Shown: piece by piece, positions 10,555 to 22,231 of the stretch
Layout: the number at the start of each line of letters is the position of its first letter
How positions within the stretch are numbered: the first letter of the stretch is position 1
Source: Panopea generosa
Lineage: Eukaryota; Mollusca; Bivalvia; Adapedonta; Hiatellidae
Direction: 5' to 3'
DNA length: 64,000 nucleotides
Assembly: GCA_029582155.1 (NCBI GenBank)
Contig: CM055901.1
Coordinates: 21,803,597-21,867,596, forward strand
Made by a program: the position numbers and the translations under genes
The notes under the pieces: generated by a model
The model's database searches: none
Seen by the model: only the letters and a program-made list of their open reading frames with translations
What the model was told of the DNA's origin: nothing

Positions 10555-13500
10555 GCTCCCCTAAAGGGGAGAAGCATATAGTAACCACTTCGTCCGTGCA
10601 TCCCCTAGTTCTTGTCCGGGCTGTTTCTCTACAACCTTTGGTTGAAATTTTATGAAACTTGCTAGGATATGCATCATTACCAAGTGCAGATGCACATATT
10701 GTCTTTGTATTCCAGTTCGATGATTTTTCTCGGAGTTATGGCCCTTTGATTCTGCCTGTGACCAAATTCCTGTCCGCGCTATTCCTCTACAACCCCATGT
10801 AGGAATTTTATGAAATTTGCTAGGATGCATCACTACCAAGTGGAGATGTGCATATTGTCTTTGTGTTACCATTTAATGATTTTTCATGGAGTTATGGCCC
10901 TTTAATTGAGTCTGTGACCAAATTCTTGTCCACGTTATTTCTCTACAACCTCAGGTTGGAATTTTATGAAACTTGCTAGAATGCATCACTATAAAGTGGA
11001 GATGTGCATATTGTCTTTGTGTACTCGTTTGATGATTTTTCATGGAGTTATGTCCCTTTAATTGAGTCTGTAACCAAATTCTTGTCCGCGCTATTTCTCT
11101 ACAACCTCAGGTTGGAATTTTATGAAACTTGCTAGAATGCATCACTATAAAGTGGAGATGTGCATATTGTCTTTGTGTACTCGTTTGATGATTTTTCATG
11201 GAGTTATGTCACTTTAATTGAGTCTGTGGCCAAATTCTTGTCGGCACTATTTCTCTACAACCCCATGTGTGAATTTTATCAAACTTGCTATGATGCATAA
11301 CTACCAAGTGGAGATGTGCATATTGTCTTTGTGTTTTGGTTCGATAAATTTTCACAGAGTTATGACCCTTTGATTCTGTCTGTAACCAAATTCTTGTCCG
11401 CGCTATTTCTCTACAATCCCATGTTGGAATTTTATAAAACTTGCCAGGATGCATCATTACCAAGTGCAGATGTGCTTATTGTCTTTGTGTTCTTGTTCGA
11501 TAATTTTTCATGGAGTTATGGCCCTTTGATTCTGTCTGTGACCAAATAATTGTCTGCTCTATTTCTCTACAACCCCATGTGTGAATTTTATGAAACTTTT
11601 TAGGATGCATAACTACCAAGTGGAGATGCGCAATATGTGTTTGTTTTCCGGTTCAATGATTTTTCATGGAGTTATGGCCCTTTAATTGAGTCTATGACCA
11701 AATTATTGTCCACGCTATTTCTATACAACCTCAGGTTTGAATATTATGAAACTTGCTAGGATGCATCATTACCAAGTGCAGATGTTCATGTTGTCTTTGT
11801 GTTCCGGTTGATGATTTTTCACAGAGCGATGTCCCTTTAATTCTGTCTGTGACCAAATTCTTGTCCGCGCCATTTCTCTACAACCCCATGTTGGAATTTT
11901 ATGAAACTTGCTTAGATGCATCATTACCAAGTGCAGATGCGCATATTGTCTGTGTTGCGGTTCGATGATTTTTCATGGACTTATTGCCCTTTCATTGAGT
12001 CTGTGACCAAATTATTGTTCGCGCTTTTTTCTACAACCTCACATTCGAATATTATGAAACTTGCTATGTTTGTGTTTTGATTCAATGATTTTTCACAGAG
12101 TTATGGCCCTTTGATTCAGTCTGTGACAAAATTCTTTTTCTCTCTATTTCTCTACAACCTGTGGTTGGAATTTTATGAAACTTGCTAGGATGCATCATTA
12201 CCAAGTGGAGATGTGCATATTGTCGTCATGACACTATTTCCCTACAACTTCTGGTTTCAGTTATGTAAACTAGCTAGGATCTGCTCATAATTTTGTTCTG
12301 GTTAAATGATTTGCGAATTAGTTCTGTGAAGTGCAGAGCCACATATTGTTCCTACTATACAGTTTGCTATTCTTCAACCAAGTAACCCGTACAGAGGCAA
12401 ACACTCACTTGGGGAGCATCCATCGGTTCCACTGATATTTTCTTGTATGAAACTTGGTAGGATGCATCACTACCAAGTGGAGATGCACATAATGTCTTTG
12501 TGTTCCAGTTCGATCATTTTTTATGTAGTTATGGCCCTTTAATTGAATCTGTGAAATATTCTTGTCCGCGCTATTTCTCTACAACCTCGATTAGGTTGGA
12601 ATTTTATGAAACTTTCTAGGATGCATCATTACCAAGTGCAGATGCGCATATTGTCTTTGCGTTCCGATTCAATGATTTTTCAAGGAGTTATGTCCCTTTG
12701 ATTCTGTCTGACCAGATTCTTGTCTGCGCTATTTCTCTACAACCCCATGTGTGAATTTTATGAAATTTGCTAGGATGCATCACTACCAAGTGGAGATGTG
12801 CAAAATGTCTTTGTGTTCCCATTTGATGATTTTCATGGAGATATGGCCCTTTAATTGAGTCTGTGACCAAATTCTTGTCCGCACTATTTCTCTACAACCT
12901 CAGGTTGGAATTTTATGAAATTTGCTAGGATGCATCATTACCAAGTGCATATACGCATATTGTCTTTGTGTTCTGGTTAGATGATTTTCACAGAGTTATG
13001 GCCCTTTCATTGAGTCTGTGACCAAATATTGTCTGCGTTATTTCTCTACAACGTCAAGTTTGTATTTTATGAAACTTGTTTTAAATGCTTGTAATACATA
13101 GCCGTGACCGTCCATCCCCAAATTCTGGTCTAGGCTATTTCTCTAGAACCATTGATTGGAATTTTATGAAACTAGTAATGATGTATCATTACCAAGTGGA
13201 GATATGAATTCTTTTATTAGTGTTTACGTTTGATGATTTTTTTACAGGGTTGTGGTCCTTAGATTGCAACGATTACCAAATCCTTGTCCTCTCAATTTCT
13301 CATTCTAGTAGCTGGAATTTTATGAAACTTGTCAGGAAGCATCACTACCAAGTGGAGAGTGTGTGTATTGTCTTTGTGTCTTATTTCTATGAGTTATTGC
13401 CCTTTGATTCTGTCCATTACCACACATCATTGTTTCGATATTCAAGAACATGGAAGTGGAATGAGACTTGGAACATGAATAATGCAGTAGAGGTCAATGT

Positions 13501-13650
13501 GTGGTGGTGCAGAGTGAAGAACCAGACATCTCTTCCAAACATTATCTTCCCTTTACACCCACTTTCTCTTTACAAACAATGCAGCTACTACTCAATCAAG
13601 CACTTGTTTAGGGAGTATCCTTCGTTTTCATCGATATCTTGTTTAAATTT
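10555..13650 (+). mobile_element. Hairpin-capped element with 156-bp core tandem repeat
   Basis: The left end carries CTCCCCT-AA-AGGGGAG (7-bp perfect hairpin) followed by AGCATATAGT and a CCGT-rich stretch. The core repeats a unit recognisable from TCTACAACC, TTTTATGAAACTTGCTAGG, ATGCATCA, TTACCAAGTG, GAGTTATGGCCCTTT and CTGTGACCAAATTC. Unit starts at 10764, 10920, 11076 and 11232 give an exact 156-bp period. About 15 units follow with growing divergence; the order is broken near 12080-12480. A right-end module (GGGGAGCATCCATCG, then TATTTTCTTG) occurs at about 12413-12450 and again, more diverged, at 13605-13640. It has no long coding frame of its own. Resemblance to mollusc elements with ~160-bp cores (pearl/Helitron-like non-autonomous elements) is from memory, not a search. 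Confidence 0.7.
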
Positions 13651-14185
13651 GATTTTTGATGAGCCGTTAAACATTGCAGAAATATTCAACTGAAATTGCA
13701 TGATGTTATTCCCAGGTTTGTTTGCCTAGCTAAATGATACAGACCACGAACCATGGTTGTTATAAAGAACTTGTTGGTGGGGATGAGAGATATGCACTGT
13801 CATTCCTGTATTGTTTGTAATATTTCAATGTTTAGTCAAGGCATCTTGTGCAGTGAAATGAGAGAACAGAGATTCCACTGGGATCATGCTTCAGAAACTT
13901 GTTCAGCAAATATTAACCTAGGTGTCTGTCATAGTGCACTTTTTATTGAATTTTTGTTTTAGATTTCCATGAAATTTGGTCACCTCTGGTTGCAGGGCCC
14001 AACATAGGACCTCCTGCTATAAATCATTTTATTCAACAAATGGGAACTTGAAACAATGTTAATGGTAAAGGTAGAATGGATGACACTTCATCACATCACA
14101 AAATGTTTTGTTGCATGATCAATTGCACATTCATGTGATTTAAACCTATTTATTTTACATTGAAACTTAGACAAATCACACTTGA
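13651..14185. other. Unique DNA after the hairpin-capped element
   Basis: A 69-codon plus frame (13753-13962) has no recognisable motif. No repeat family or splice signals that I trust. Confidence 0.5.
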
Positions 14186-14189
14186 AGTC

Positions 14190-14310
14190 TTTCTGGTTAG
14201 AACATATATTAAGCGTATGTGGATGTCTTGCTCAAGGACACAACACATAGCCATGGCGGAGAGTGAACCCATGACCTGGGTGTTATGCTCCACCATCTGT
14301 TTAAACTTAG
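14190..14310 (-). mobile_element. SINE, family 2, partial
   Basis: Reverse-oriented fragment: TCTTGCTCAAGGACACAACACATAGCCATGGC, GAGTGAACCCATGACC (inverted B-box) and TGTTATGCTCCACCATCTG. The 3' body seen in other copies is mostly missing. Confidence 0.55.
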
Positions 14311-14491
14311 TTTTCTTCAATTAAGAACTATTGCAAGTACATGTAACTGTGTTCTTTAGCTATTAAATAAAGACATCTGTGTTTAATAAAATCACTTAGT
14401 GTCTTGTATTAATTGTTCAGCATTATTTCAACGTTTTTAAGTCATATGACGTCATGTAGTCTGCTTGAGATGACATTCTTTCACACTTGAG

Positions 14492-14700
14492 GACCGCAGC
14501 CTGGTCTAGCAGTAAAGCATCCGCCTCGCATGCGGAAGGTTGTGGGTTCGATTTGCGACCGGGTCATATCAAAGACTTTAAAAATGGTACTAGAAGCTTC
14601 CTCGCTTGACACTCAGCATTTAGTGGAGAGTTCTAGGTCAGCCGGGAATTGGCAACATGCCTAGAAGTTATTAATAGACCTAAGGGAATTCTACAGCTCT
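14492..14700 (+). mobile_element. tRNA-derived SINE, family 3
   Basis: Head GACCGCAGCCTGGTCTAGCA, GTAAAGCATCCGCCTCGCAT and GTTGTGGGTTCGATT (B-box), then GGTACTAGAAGCTTCC, CACTCAGCATTTAGTGGAGAG. It has the best tRNA-like head of the family in this window, but a stretch beyond the head replaces the 3' acceptor stem, so it is a SINE rather than a tRNA gene. Confidence 0.75.
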
Positions 14701-15445
14701 AATAATAGATTATATGTCTAATTTTGCTCCTGGTCAGTAAGTGTATATTTATAGATTTAATCCTGTTTAAGACAAGGTGAATGCCCTACTGACAGAGTTA
14801 GTTGTTTGCATACATTTATTTTTTCTTGTGATAGGTTACTTACACACTGTGACATATTTCCCCATAAAATTGGAATAGAATAGAATCTAGAAAATCATGT
14901 TTATGTCTCTGTAGATAAGTCACCTATTTGGTGCCAATATAATTGGGTGAGAAGTATATGCATTCAGCAAGGGACTCTTACCCTGGACCTTTCACTGTAA
15001 TGGCAGATGTTCTAAAGATTGAGCCAGCTGTGCGGTTGACATAAGTTTCTCTCCTAGCAGGTTATTTTCACACTGTGACATTTAAATAATGGAGTAACCT
15101 TGCAAACATCAAAACATTTTGGATTTCAAAATTGAGAAAATAAATACAAATTTTAATTGGGATTGGATAGCTTTAAGAAAATAAATAATTTATCAAATTT
15201 AATTGAGATTGAATAGCTTTAAGACACGCACAAACCCATTAAAAATTTGATACAATTTAATTCAATATATGTTCCATTACATTCTTTTAAAAGGAATCTG
15301 AGCTGTTAATTGTCTAATTGTGTCATCACAATAGTGTAGTAAATTCCTTTTGGATTTTATTTAATTTCAGTTCCTTTATTAAATCTTCTCATTTTGTTTT
15401 AAATGTAAACAATTAACACTTTGAGATATTTGTTGTTTATTGTTT
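14701..15445. other. Unique AT-rich DNA
   Basis: Two direct copies of AAATTTTAATTGGGATTGGATAGC / AAATTTAATTGAGATTGAATAGC occur near 15150 and 15196, and CACACTGTGACAT occurs at 14844 and 15071. No coding. Confidence 0.5.
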
Positions 15446-15660
15446 TGTTTTGTTCCATGTGGTAATCTAGGACACTAGGACACCTCTAAACATTGTGGTT
15501 GTGGGTTTGAGCCTAGCTGAGCCCAATGTTAGAAAGCCTGTCAGTTACCTGCAGGTGGACAGTCACCAGGATTCTACTCTGACTTACCCTGGCCTGTTTC
15601 TTGTATTGGTGAGATGGGTGGAGTAACAAAATGCAATTTACCTTATTCCTTTGAATAAAA
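15446..15660 (+). mobile_element. tRNA-derived SINE, family 3, diverged
   Basis: GTTGTGGGTTTGAGCCTAGCTGAGCC (B-box region), CCAGGATTCTACTCTG, ACCCTGGCCTG and TGAGATGGGTGGAGTAAC. Collinear with 7180-7400 but without the clear A-box half. Confidence 0.55.
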
Positions 15661-15882
15661 GTCCCAGGTGGCATTTTTATAAAGGGGGTGTTTCTTTATT
15701 TGGTTCAGTGTTAGACTGTGGTACTAGACTGGTTGGGGGTAGCAAGTCAAGGTGTTGTCCTGTCACATTGTTGTGAAAAATATGTTGACAGTGGGGCTTA
15801 ACAACAGTCAGTAATAGTTAGATTACTTCACCATGTTAGAATAATTGTAATCATTTTTTTAAACAGAACAAAGTAACTCTGT

Positions 15883-16074
15883 GTCTGACTTGTGGTGTAT
15901 GACTAGTGGTGTATGACTTGTAGTGTATGACTAGTGGTGTATGGCTTGTGGTGTATGACTAGTGGTGTATGACCTGTAGTGTATGACTAATGGTGTATGT
16001 CTTGTGGTGTATGACTAGTGGTGTATGACTTGTGGTGTATGACTAGTTGTGTATGACTAGTGGTGTTTGACTTG
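15883..16074. repeat. 14-bp minisatellite
   Basis: Units of the form TAGTGGTGTATGAC alternate irregularly with TTGTGGTGTATGAC, about 13 copies. It runs directly into the next array. Confidence 0.85.
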
Positions 16075-18128
16075 TAGCACTTACAATACATGAGGGTGTG
16101 TAGCATTCACAATATATGAGGGTGTGTAGCACCCACAGTACCACCAAGGTGTGTTGCACTTACAATACATGAGGGTGTGTAGCATTCACAATATATGAGG
16201 GAATGTAACACCCACAGTTCCACTAAGGTGTGTTGCACTTACAATACATTAGGGTGTGTAGCATTCACAATGTATGACAGTGTGTTTCACCCACAGTACC
16301 ACCAAGGGATGTTGCAATTACAATACATGAGGGTGTGTAGCATTCACAATATATGAGGGTGTGTATCACCCACAGTACCACCAAGGTGTGTTGCACTTAC
16401 AATACATGAGGGTGTGTAGCAATCACAATATATGAGGGTGTGTAGCACCCACAGTACCACCAAGGTGTATTGCACTTACAATACATGAGGGTGTGTAGCA
16501 TTCACAATATATGAGGGTGTGTAGCACCCACAGTACCACCAAGGGATGTTGCACTTACAATACATGAGGGTGTGTAGCATTCACAATATATGAGGGTGTG
16601 TATCACCCACAGTACCACCAAGGGATGTTGCACTTACAATACATGAGGGTGTGTAGCATTCACAATATATGAGGGTGTGTATCACCCACAGTACCACCAA
16701 GGGATGTTGCACTTACAATACATGAGGGTGTGTAGCATTCACAATGTATGACGGTGTGTTTCACCCACAGTACCACCAAGGGATGTTGCACTTACAATAC
16801 ATGAGGGTGTGTAGCATTCACAATATATGAGGGTGTGTATCACCCACAGTACCACCAAGGTGTATTGCACTTACAATACATGAGGGTGTGTAGCATTCAC
16901 AATATATGAGGGTGTGTAGCACCCACAGTACCACCAAGGGATGTTGCACTTACAATACATGAGGGTGTGTAGCATTCACAATATATGAGGGTGTGTAGCA
17001 CCCACAGTACCACCAAGGTGTGTTGCACTTACAATACATGAGGGTGTGTAGCAATCACAATATATGAGGGTGTGTAGCACCCACAGTACCACCAAGGTGT
17101 ATTGCACTTACAATACATGAGGGTGTGTAGCATTCACAATATATGAGGGTGTGTAGCACCCACAGTACCACCAAGGTGTGTTGCACTTACAATACATGAG
17201 GGTGTGCAGCACCCACCAAGGTGTATAGCATTTACAATACATGAGGGTGTGTAGCATTCACAATACATAAGGGTGTGCAGCACCCATAGTACCACCAAGG
17301 TGTGTAGCACTTACAAATCATGAGGGTGTGTAACACCCACAGTACCACCAAGGTGTGTTGCACTTACAATACATGAGGGTGTGCAGCACCCACCAAGGTG
17401 TGTAGCATTTACAATACATGAGGGTGTGTAGCATTCACAATATATGAGTGTGTGTACCATCCACAGTACCAACAAAGTGAGTGTCGCACTTACAATACAT
17501 GAGGGTGTGCAGCACCCTCCAAGGTGTGTAGCATTTACAATACATGAGGGTGTGTAGCATTTACAATATATGAGTGTGTGTAACACCCACAGTACCACCA
17601 AGGTGTGTTGCACTTACAATACATGAGGGTGTGCAGCACCCACCAAGGTGTGTAGCATTTACAATACATGAGGGTGTGTAGCATTCACAATATATGAGGG
17701 TGTGTACCATCCACAGTACCAACAAAGTGAGTGTCGCACTTACAATACATGAGGGTGTGCAGCACCCTCCAAGGTGTGTAGCATTTACAATACATGAGGG
17801 TGTGTAGCATTTACAATATATGAGTGTGTGTAACACCCACAGTACCACCAAGGTGTGTTGCACTTACAATACATGAGAGTGTGCAGCACCCTCCAAGGTG
17901 TGTAGCATTTACAATACATGAGGGTGTGTAGCATTCACAATATATGAGTGTGTGTACCACCCACAGTACCACCAAGGTGTGTTGCACTTACAATACATGA
18001 GGGTGTGCAGCACCCACCAAGGTGTGTAGCATTTACAATACATGAGGGTGTGTAGCATTCACAATATATGAGTGTGTGTAACACCCACAGTACCACCAAG
18101 GTGTGTAGCACTTACAATACATGAGGGT
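16075..18128. repeat. 79-bp satellite built of three ~26-bp subunits
   Basis: Each unit contains GCACTTACAATACATGAGGG, GCATTCACAATATATGAGGG and CACCCACAGTACCACCAAGG separated by TGTGTA. Starts at 16157 and 16236 give 79 bp. From about 17190 units shorten and vary, and a 250-bp block is repeated (17311-17613 against 17561-17863). No gene. Confidence 0.9.
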
Positions 18129-18497
18129 GTGTAACATTCATAATCTATGAGGGTGTGTAGCTACCACAATACCCATGAGGGAGTGTAGCTACCATAATAC
18201 TCATTAGGGTGTGTAGCTACCACAATACCCATGAGGGTGTGTAGCTACCACAATGCTTATGAGGGTGTGTAGCTACCACAATACCCATGAGGGTGTGTAG
18301 CTACCACAATATCCATGAGGGTGTGTAGCTACCACAATACCCATGAGGGTGTGCAGCTACCACAATACCCATGAGGGTGTGTAGCTACCACAATATCCAT
18401 GAGGGTGTGTAGCTACCACAATACCCATGAGAGTGTGTAGTTACCACAATACCCATGAGGGTGTGTAGCTACCACAATGCCCATGAAGGTGTGTAGC
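18129..18497. repeat. 28-bp minisatellite
   Basis: About 13 units of GTGTGTAGCTACCACAATA-CCCATGAGG. The shared GAGGGTGTGTAGC joins it to the 79-bp array, so it looks like a locally amplified single subunit of the same family. Confidence 0.9.
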
Positions 18498-18804
18498 ATG
18501 AATAGATAGATAAATACAAATCATCCTAGTTTATGTTGCATAAAATGTTCTACTTCAGTCTGTTTTGTTTTACTATTGCTGGATATTTCCTTGAGAGAGT
18601 TTCATATTCTTGCAAGTTAATATCCATGACTGTTATATTATTTGTAGCAGATGGCAAATCAATGCTTTAGTCTGGTTTGCAGATATAATATTGTATCCAA
18701 GGTATGCAAGAATGGCTACATAGTTTCAAATTCTTTTTTGATTGGTTTTCAGCCGAACAATTTTTATCATTTTTTTTTCATTTTATGCCATTGAAGGCTA
18801 ACAG
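18498..18804. other. Unique DNA with one weak exon candidate
   Basis: Between TTATTTGTAG and GTATGC, 18648-18701 is open for 18 codons in phase 0 (QMANQCFSLVCRYNIVSK). A second frame is open as well, so the evidence is weak. It would be the next exon upstream of 21245 on the same strand. Confidence 0.3.
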
Positions 18805-19045
18805 ATGGTCAGTTAACCTAACCGCTCTTTCCTTGGATCCTGGAAGGTTAACCAGTACTCAAGCACGCCCTTGTCCATAAGTAACTGATATCTTATCACT
18901 TGAATCAGCAGCGAGAGACAAATAAAAATGACACACAATGTTTTATCAATCATCACAGAGACTATGGCTGGCGAGGGATTCAAACTCACAACACTTGAAG
19001 AGATAGCCAGACAAGCTACTGTCTGAGCTAACAGAGCCTGCACTT
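18805..19045 (-). mobile_element. tRNA-derived SINE, family 1
   Basis: Reverse-oriented copy: GTTAACCTAACCGCTC, CCTGGAAGGTTAACCAGTACTC, GATTCAAACTCACAAC (inverted B-box) and CTGAGCTAACAGAGCC (inverted A-box) follow in the order expected from the copy at 8160-8450. The 76-codon minus-strand frame in it is a by-product. Confidence 0.7.
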
Positions 19046-20089
19046 TTAGTTGAACATTCCTTTTTTAGTGGGTATACAATTATTATAATAAAACTAAATT
19101 TATAGTCTTGCTCTGTTTTTGTGCAGATATATATAACGCAAGACTGGCACCCAAACGTAGTTAATTCTGAGAGAGACTCACTTTTATAAACACAGTTTTA
19201 TTGCTGCCATGCACAAAAATAAAATCCTGAGGTTGTGAAAATTTGACAGCATTTAACTGCATAGAGTGCCGTCTTCCACAGACACAATGTTGTTTTGATA
19301 GAAAATGATATTAAGGGAGTACTTATTTATCTGGAAAGAGCTTATTTTCATAATGGAAATATTAGAGAAAGCTATAATTTGGGTATTGTGTAAGTGTAAT
19401 TTAATGGTGTAGGCCAGACGTGGCAGCTTTATTTCATATATAGGGCTCTTACGATGATTGTTTTAAGGTCTGGGTCCCTGTATTTAGGCTAACTGCAGCA
19501 ATTGTAATGGGCCTGTATGATAGATGAACCTCTCAAATGATACAGACTTTATTTCTTTGAGTTATTGTGTCATAATAGTCATCCAATATCACAATTTCAC
19601 TCATATATATATTCCTTTGAGAATGTGCAGCAGTGGTAAAGCTCCAAGGTAAAGCACTGATGTGTCTGGTATGAACTTAGTAGTAGTTTCCTGGCTCTCA
19701 GCGTTTAGCGTTTCCTGCTCCGGGACTGTTGTATGACTCGTCATATGTTTTGTTAGCCCAGCTAGCCAGCCCAGTGTTAATTTAATATGACTGGCCAAGT
19801 GTTTCATGCTCTAGGAATTGTCAACCCATTATTGTTTGGATATTTCCTGTCAGTCCAGGCGGTCATGAGTTAGCCACAGCCTTGTGATGATTAGACATGA
19901 ACTTTGTCGTCGGCCATGATTGAGTCTACTCAGATTATGTGGAGAAGTAGTCAGTGAATCCAAGGAAAGATAAAACAGTTGCATTGACTGCCGTTAAATA
20001 ATGGAAATATTGATTATTTATTTATTTTAAAATTGATATATGTAGCAATACTATACTTTTTGTTCAATATGAAAGTTCTATTACTGTCA
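19046..20089. other. Unique AT-rich DNA
   Basis: Holds a diverged SINE (19615-19830, listed). Nothing else beyond a short open stretch after TTTTTGTGCAG at 19126. Confidence 0.5.
19615..19830 (+). mobile_element. tRNA-derived SINE, family 3, diverged
   Basis: CAGCAGTGGTAAAGC, GTTTCCTGGCTCTCAGCGTTTAG and CCAGCCCAGTGTTAATTTAATATGACTGG are diverged versions of the family's body and tail. The head is heavily altered. Confidence 0.45.
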
Positions 20090-20915
20090 CTCTCAGCTGT
20101 ATATATATACATTTATGCTGTCGGTATAGTTAACTGTCACCATCAGCTGTCACCCTCAGTCATATATAATATACATGTATGCTGTCAATATATTTTACTG
20201 TCACCCTCAGCCATATATTATATACATGTATGCTGTCAATATATTTTACTGTAACCCTGAGCCATATATTACAAACATGTATGCTGTCAATATATTTTAC
20301 TGTCACCCTCAGCTGTATATAATATACATGTATGCTGTCAATATATTTTACTGTCACCCTCAGCTGTATATAATATACATGTATGCTGTCAATATATTTT
20401 ACTGTCACCCTCAGCCATATATAATATACATGTATGCTGTCAATATTTATTACTGTCACCCTCAGCCGTATATAATATACATATATGCTGTTAATATTTA
20501 TTACTGTCACCCTCAGCTGTTTATAATATACATATACGCTGTCAATATATTTTACTGTCAACCTCAGCCATATATAATATACATGTATGCTGTCAATATT
20601 TATTACTGTCACACTCAGCCATATATAATATACATGTATGCTGTCAATATTTATTACTGTCACCCTCAGCCATATATAATATACATGTTTGCTGTCAATA
20701 TTTATAGTCACCCTCAGCCATATATAATATACATGTGTACTGTTAATATGGATTACTGTCACCCTCAGCCATATATGATATACATATATGCTGTCAGTAT
20801 TTATTACTGTCACCCTCAGCAGTATATTATATACATATATGCTGTCAGTATTTATTACTGTCACCCTCAGCTGTATATTATATACATATATGCTGTCAGT
20901 ATTTTTTACTGTCAG
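20090..20915. repeat. 51-bp minisatellite, about 16 copies
   Basis: Unit landmarks: TACTGTCACCCTCAGCC, ATATATAATATACATGTATG, CTGTCAATAT. Since 51 is 17 codons and the unit lacks stops, 260-codon frames exist on both strands at once (20175-20960 plus, 20160-20954 minus). The mirrored frames and lack of splice or start context argue against coding. ATACATGTAT is a 10-bp palindrome in most units. Confidence 0.9.
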
Positions 20916-21244
20916 TATAAGTGTTATTTTATTAGTAACAACTTTACAAACCATCAGTAGCTAATGAGAAAGTATTTAACACTAAATTCTGAGATATTTT
21001 AATGTTCTGTTACATGTAACCTATAGAACTCATTAGTAAATGCTGATAAATATTAACATTGGAATAGCAATTTGTTTTAAAAAAACCTTAATTATGACTA
21101 GACAAATTACTTTTGGAATTTTTTGTTAAAGTGAATTATGATAAATTGTGAATCTTAGGCTGTAATTTACACTCCATCATGCAGGTGTGACAAAACATGG
21201 ATTTACAATTTCAATAACTGCTTGTGTTGTTACTTGATCTGCAG

Positions 21245-21331
21245 GAATTTCCTATGAGGACCATTGCTGTCAGTTGTTTTAATGATTTTGGGTTTAAACT
21301 ATGGAAGGAAAAAGTTTTCTCATTTAAACAG
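21245..21331 (+). CDS. Internal coding exon of an unidentified gene (exon A)
   Basis: An 87-base exon, exactly 29 codons in phase 0, preceded by a pyrimidine-rich tract ending in CTGCAG and followed by the donor GTAATT. The peptide begins EFPMRTIAVSCFNDFGFK and ends KVFSFKQ. It joins in frame to the exon at 21765-21845 across a 433-base GT-AG intron. I do not recognise the protein. The peptide has mixed polar and aromatic character with no membrane span or repeat. Surrounding DNA is AT-rich and intron-like. The gene runs left to right, and its other exons are probably beyond the neighbouring satellite arrays. Confidence 0.6.
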
Positions 21332-21764
21332 GTAATTATCAGCCTTTAAACATGCTTGATTTAGAACGGTCTGAAGTGAGGTAATTAAACAACGATTCTT
21401 TGTTAAGTAGATAATGTCAAACGATCGTTTTTAGGTCGGAACAAAACGGATGGTTTTTTCTATGGGGTTTGTTATGGCAGTAAATTTTGACACTTTTGTT
21501 ACCTTGCTCCTTTTTTATTGACAGGTAAAGTGTGGTTGTGCTGTTGCTTTTGTTGGCAATTAGAACAGCTTGACATTATTCTATGTTTTTATGTTTCAGA
21601 TAATATAAATGAAATGGTGAAAGACCTAGGCGTGACTTTTTATTTGATATTTGTTTAAGTTTTCTATAAAAATGATTTGTAGGATTATTCAGGGCTGTAG
21701 ATTGTAATTGTGATTTTTAGTTAAATTCTTTAACAGATGAACTGTTTGGTATTATATATAATAG

Positions 21765-21845
21765 GCCACCCAGAGTAAAGTGTATCACATTGTGATGGAT
21801 AAAGAGACTTCAGCTACAAACATATATCCACCATATGATCCAACT
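21765..21845 (+). CDS. Internal coding exon of the same unidentified gene (exon B)
   Basis: An 81-base exon, 27 codons, phase 0 at both ends. The donor is a consensus GTAAGT at 21846. The acceptor is either ATAATAG before 21765 or CCCAG before 21774; both keep the same frame. The peptide contains SKVYHIVMDKETSA and ends YPPYDPT. The open frame, canonical donor and compatible phase with exon A make a real spliced gene likely. A possible continuation after TTTCTTTAG at 21981-21982 is open in phase 0 for 22 codons and then stops, so it could be a terminal exon, but no polyadenylation evidence was found. Function unknown. Confidence 0.6.
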
Positions 21846-22231
21846 GTAAGTAATTTAAGAGAAAATCATGTGATTTGGAGAAATCATCATGATTTTCTGC
21901 AGCATTGTTAGGCATGTTGATTAATAGAAATTTGTGTTGCAATGGGTTGTCTTTAACCAGTTATATTTGTGTTTTCTTTAGTCAACACAATTCATGAAAA
22001 GAAACAAATGCACTTCGCTTATTTTTGGAAAACTGATTATGTCAATATGAACATCAATTGGCCATTTCCAACTGTGTTCTGAACTTTTGAATGTGATCAG
22101 GAACAGATGATGGTCTGATTGTAGCACAGTTGTGATTCAGTCATTGCTAAGTTTACATATCTGGCATTCAAGTACACATAACTGCAGTGTCTTTTGATAT
22201 TGTATGCATGAAGAATAGTATTCTGGTATAG

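Larger units (their letters stand above)
20916..22231. other. Unique DNA carrying exons A and B of the unidentified gene
   Basis: Intron-like DNA around exons A and B. Other acceptor-like sites occur (TTATGTTTCAG near 21590, TTTTCTTTAG at 21981) without a clearly matching coding continuation. Confidence 0.55.

Noticed and set aside
13220-13693. 157-codon plus frame
   Set aside because: Lies over decayed 156-bp units and the right-end module of the hairpin-capped element; no conserved protein features.
14492-14570. Possible functional tRNA gene
   Set aside because: Good A- and B-boxes, but no closing acceptor stem and followed by a conserved SINE body found elsewhere.
16075-18497. CRISPR-like spaced repeats
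   Set aside because: The intervals between repeated words are themselves repeats; there are no unique spacers and the genome is eukaryotic.
21590-21655. Plus-strand exon after TTATGTTTCAG
   Set aside because: The only open frame is out of phase with exon A, and there is no donor before the stop.
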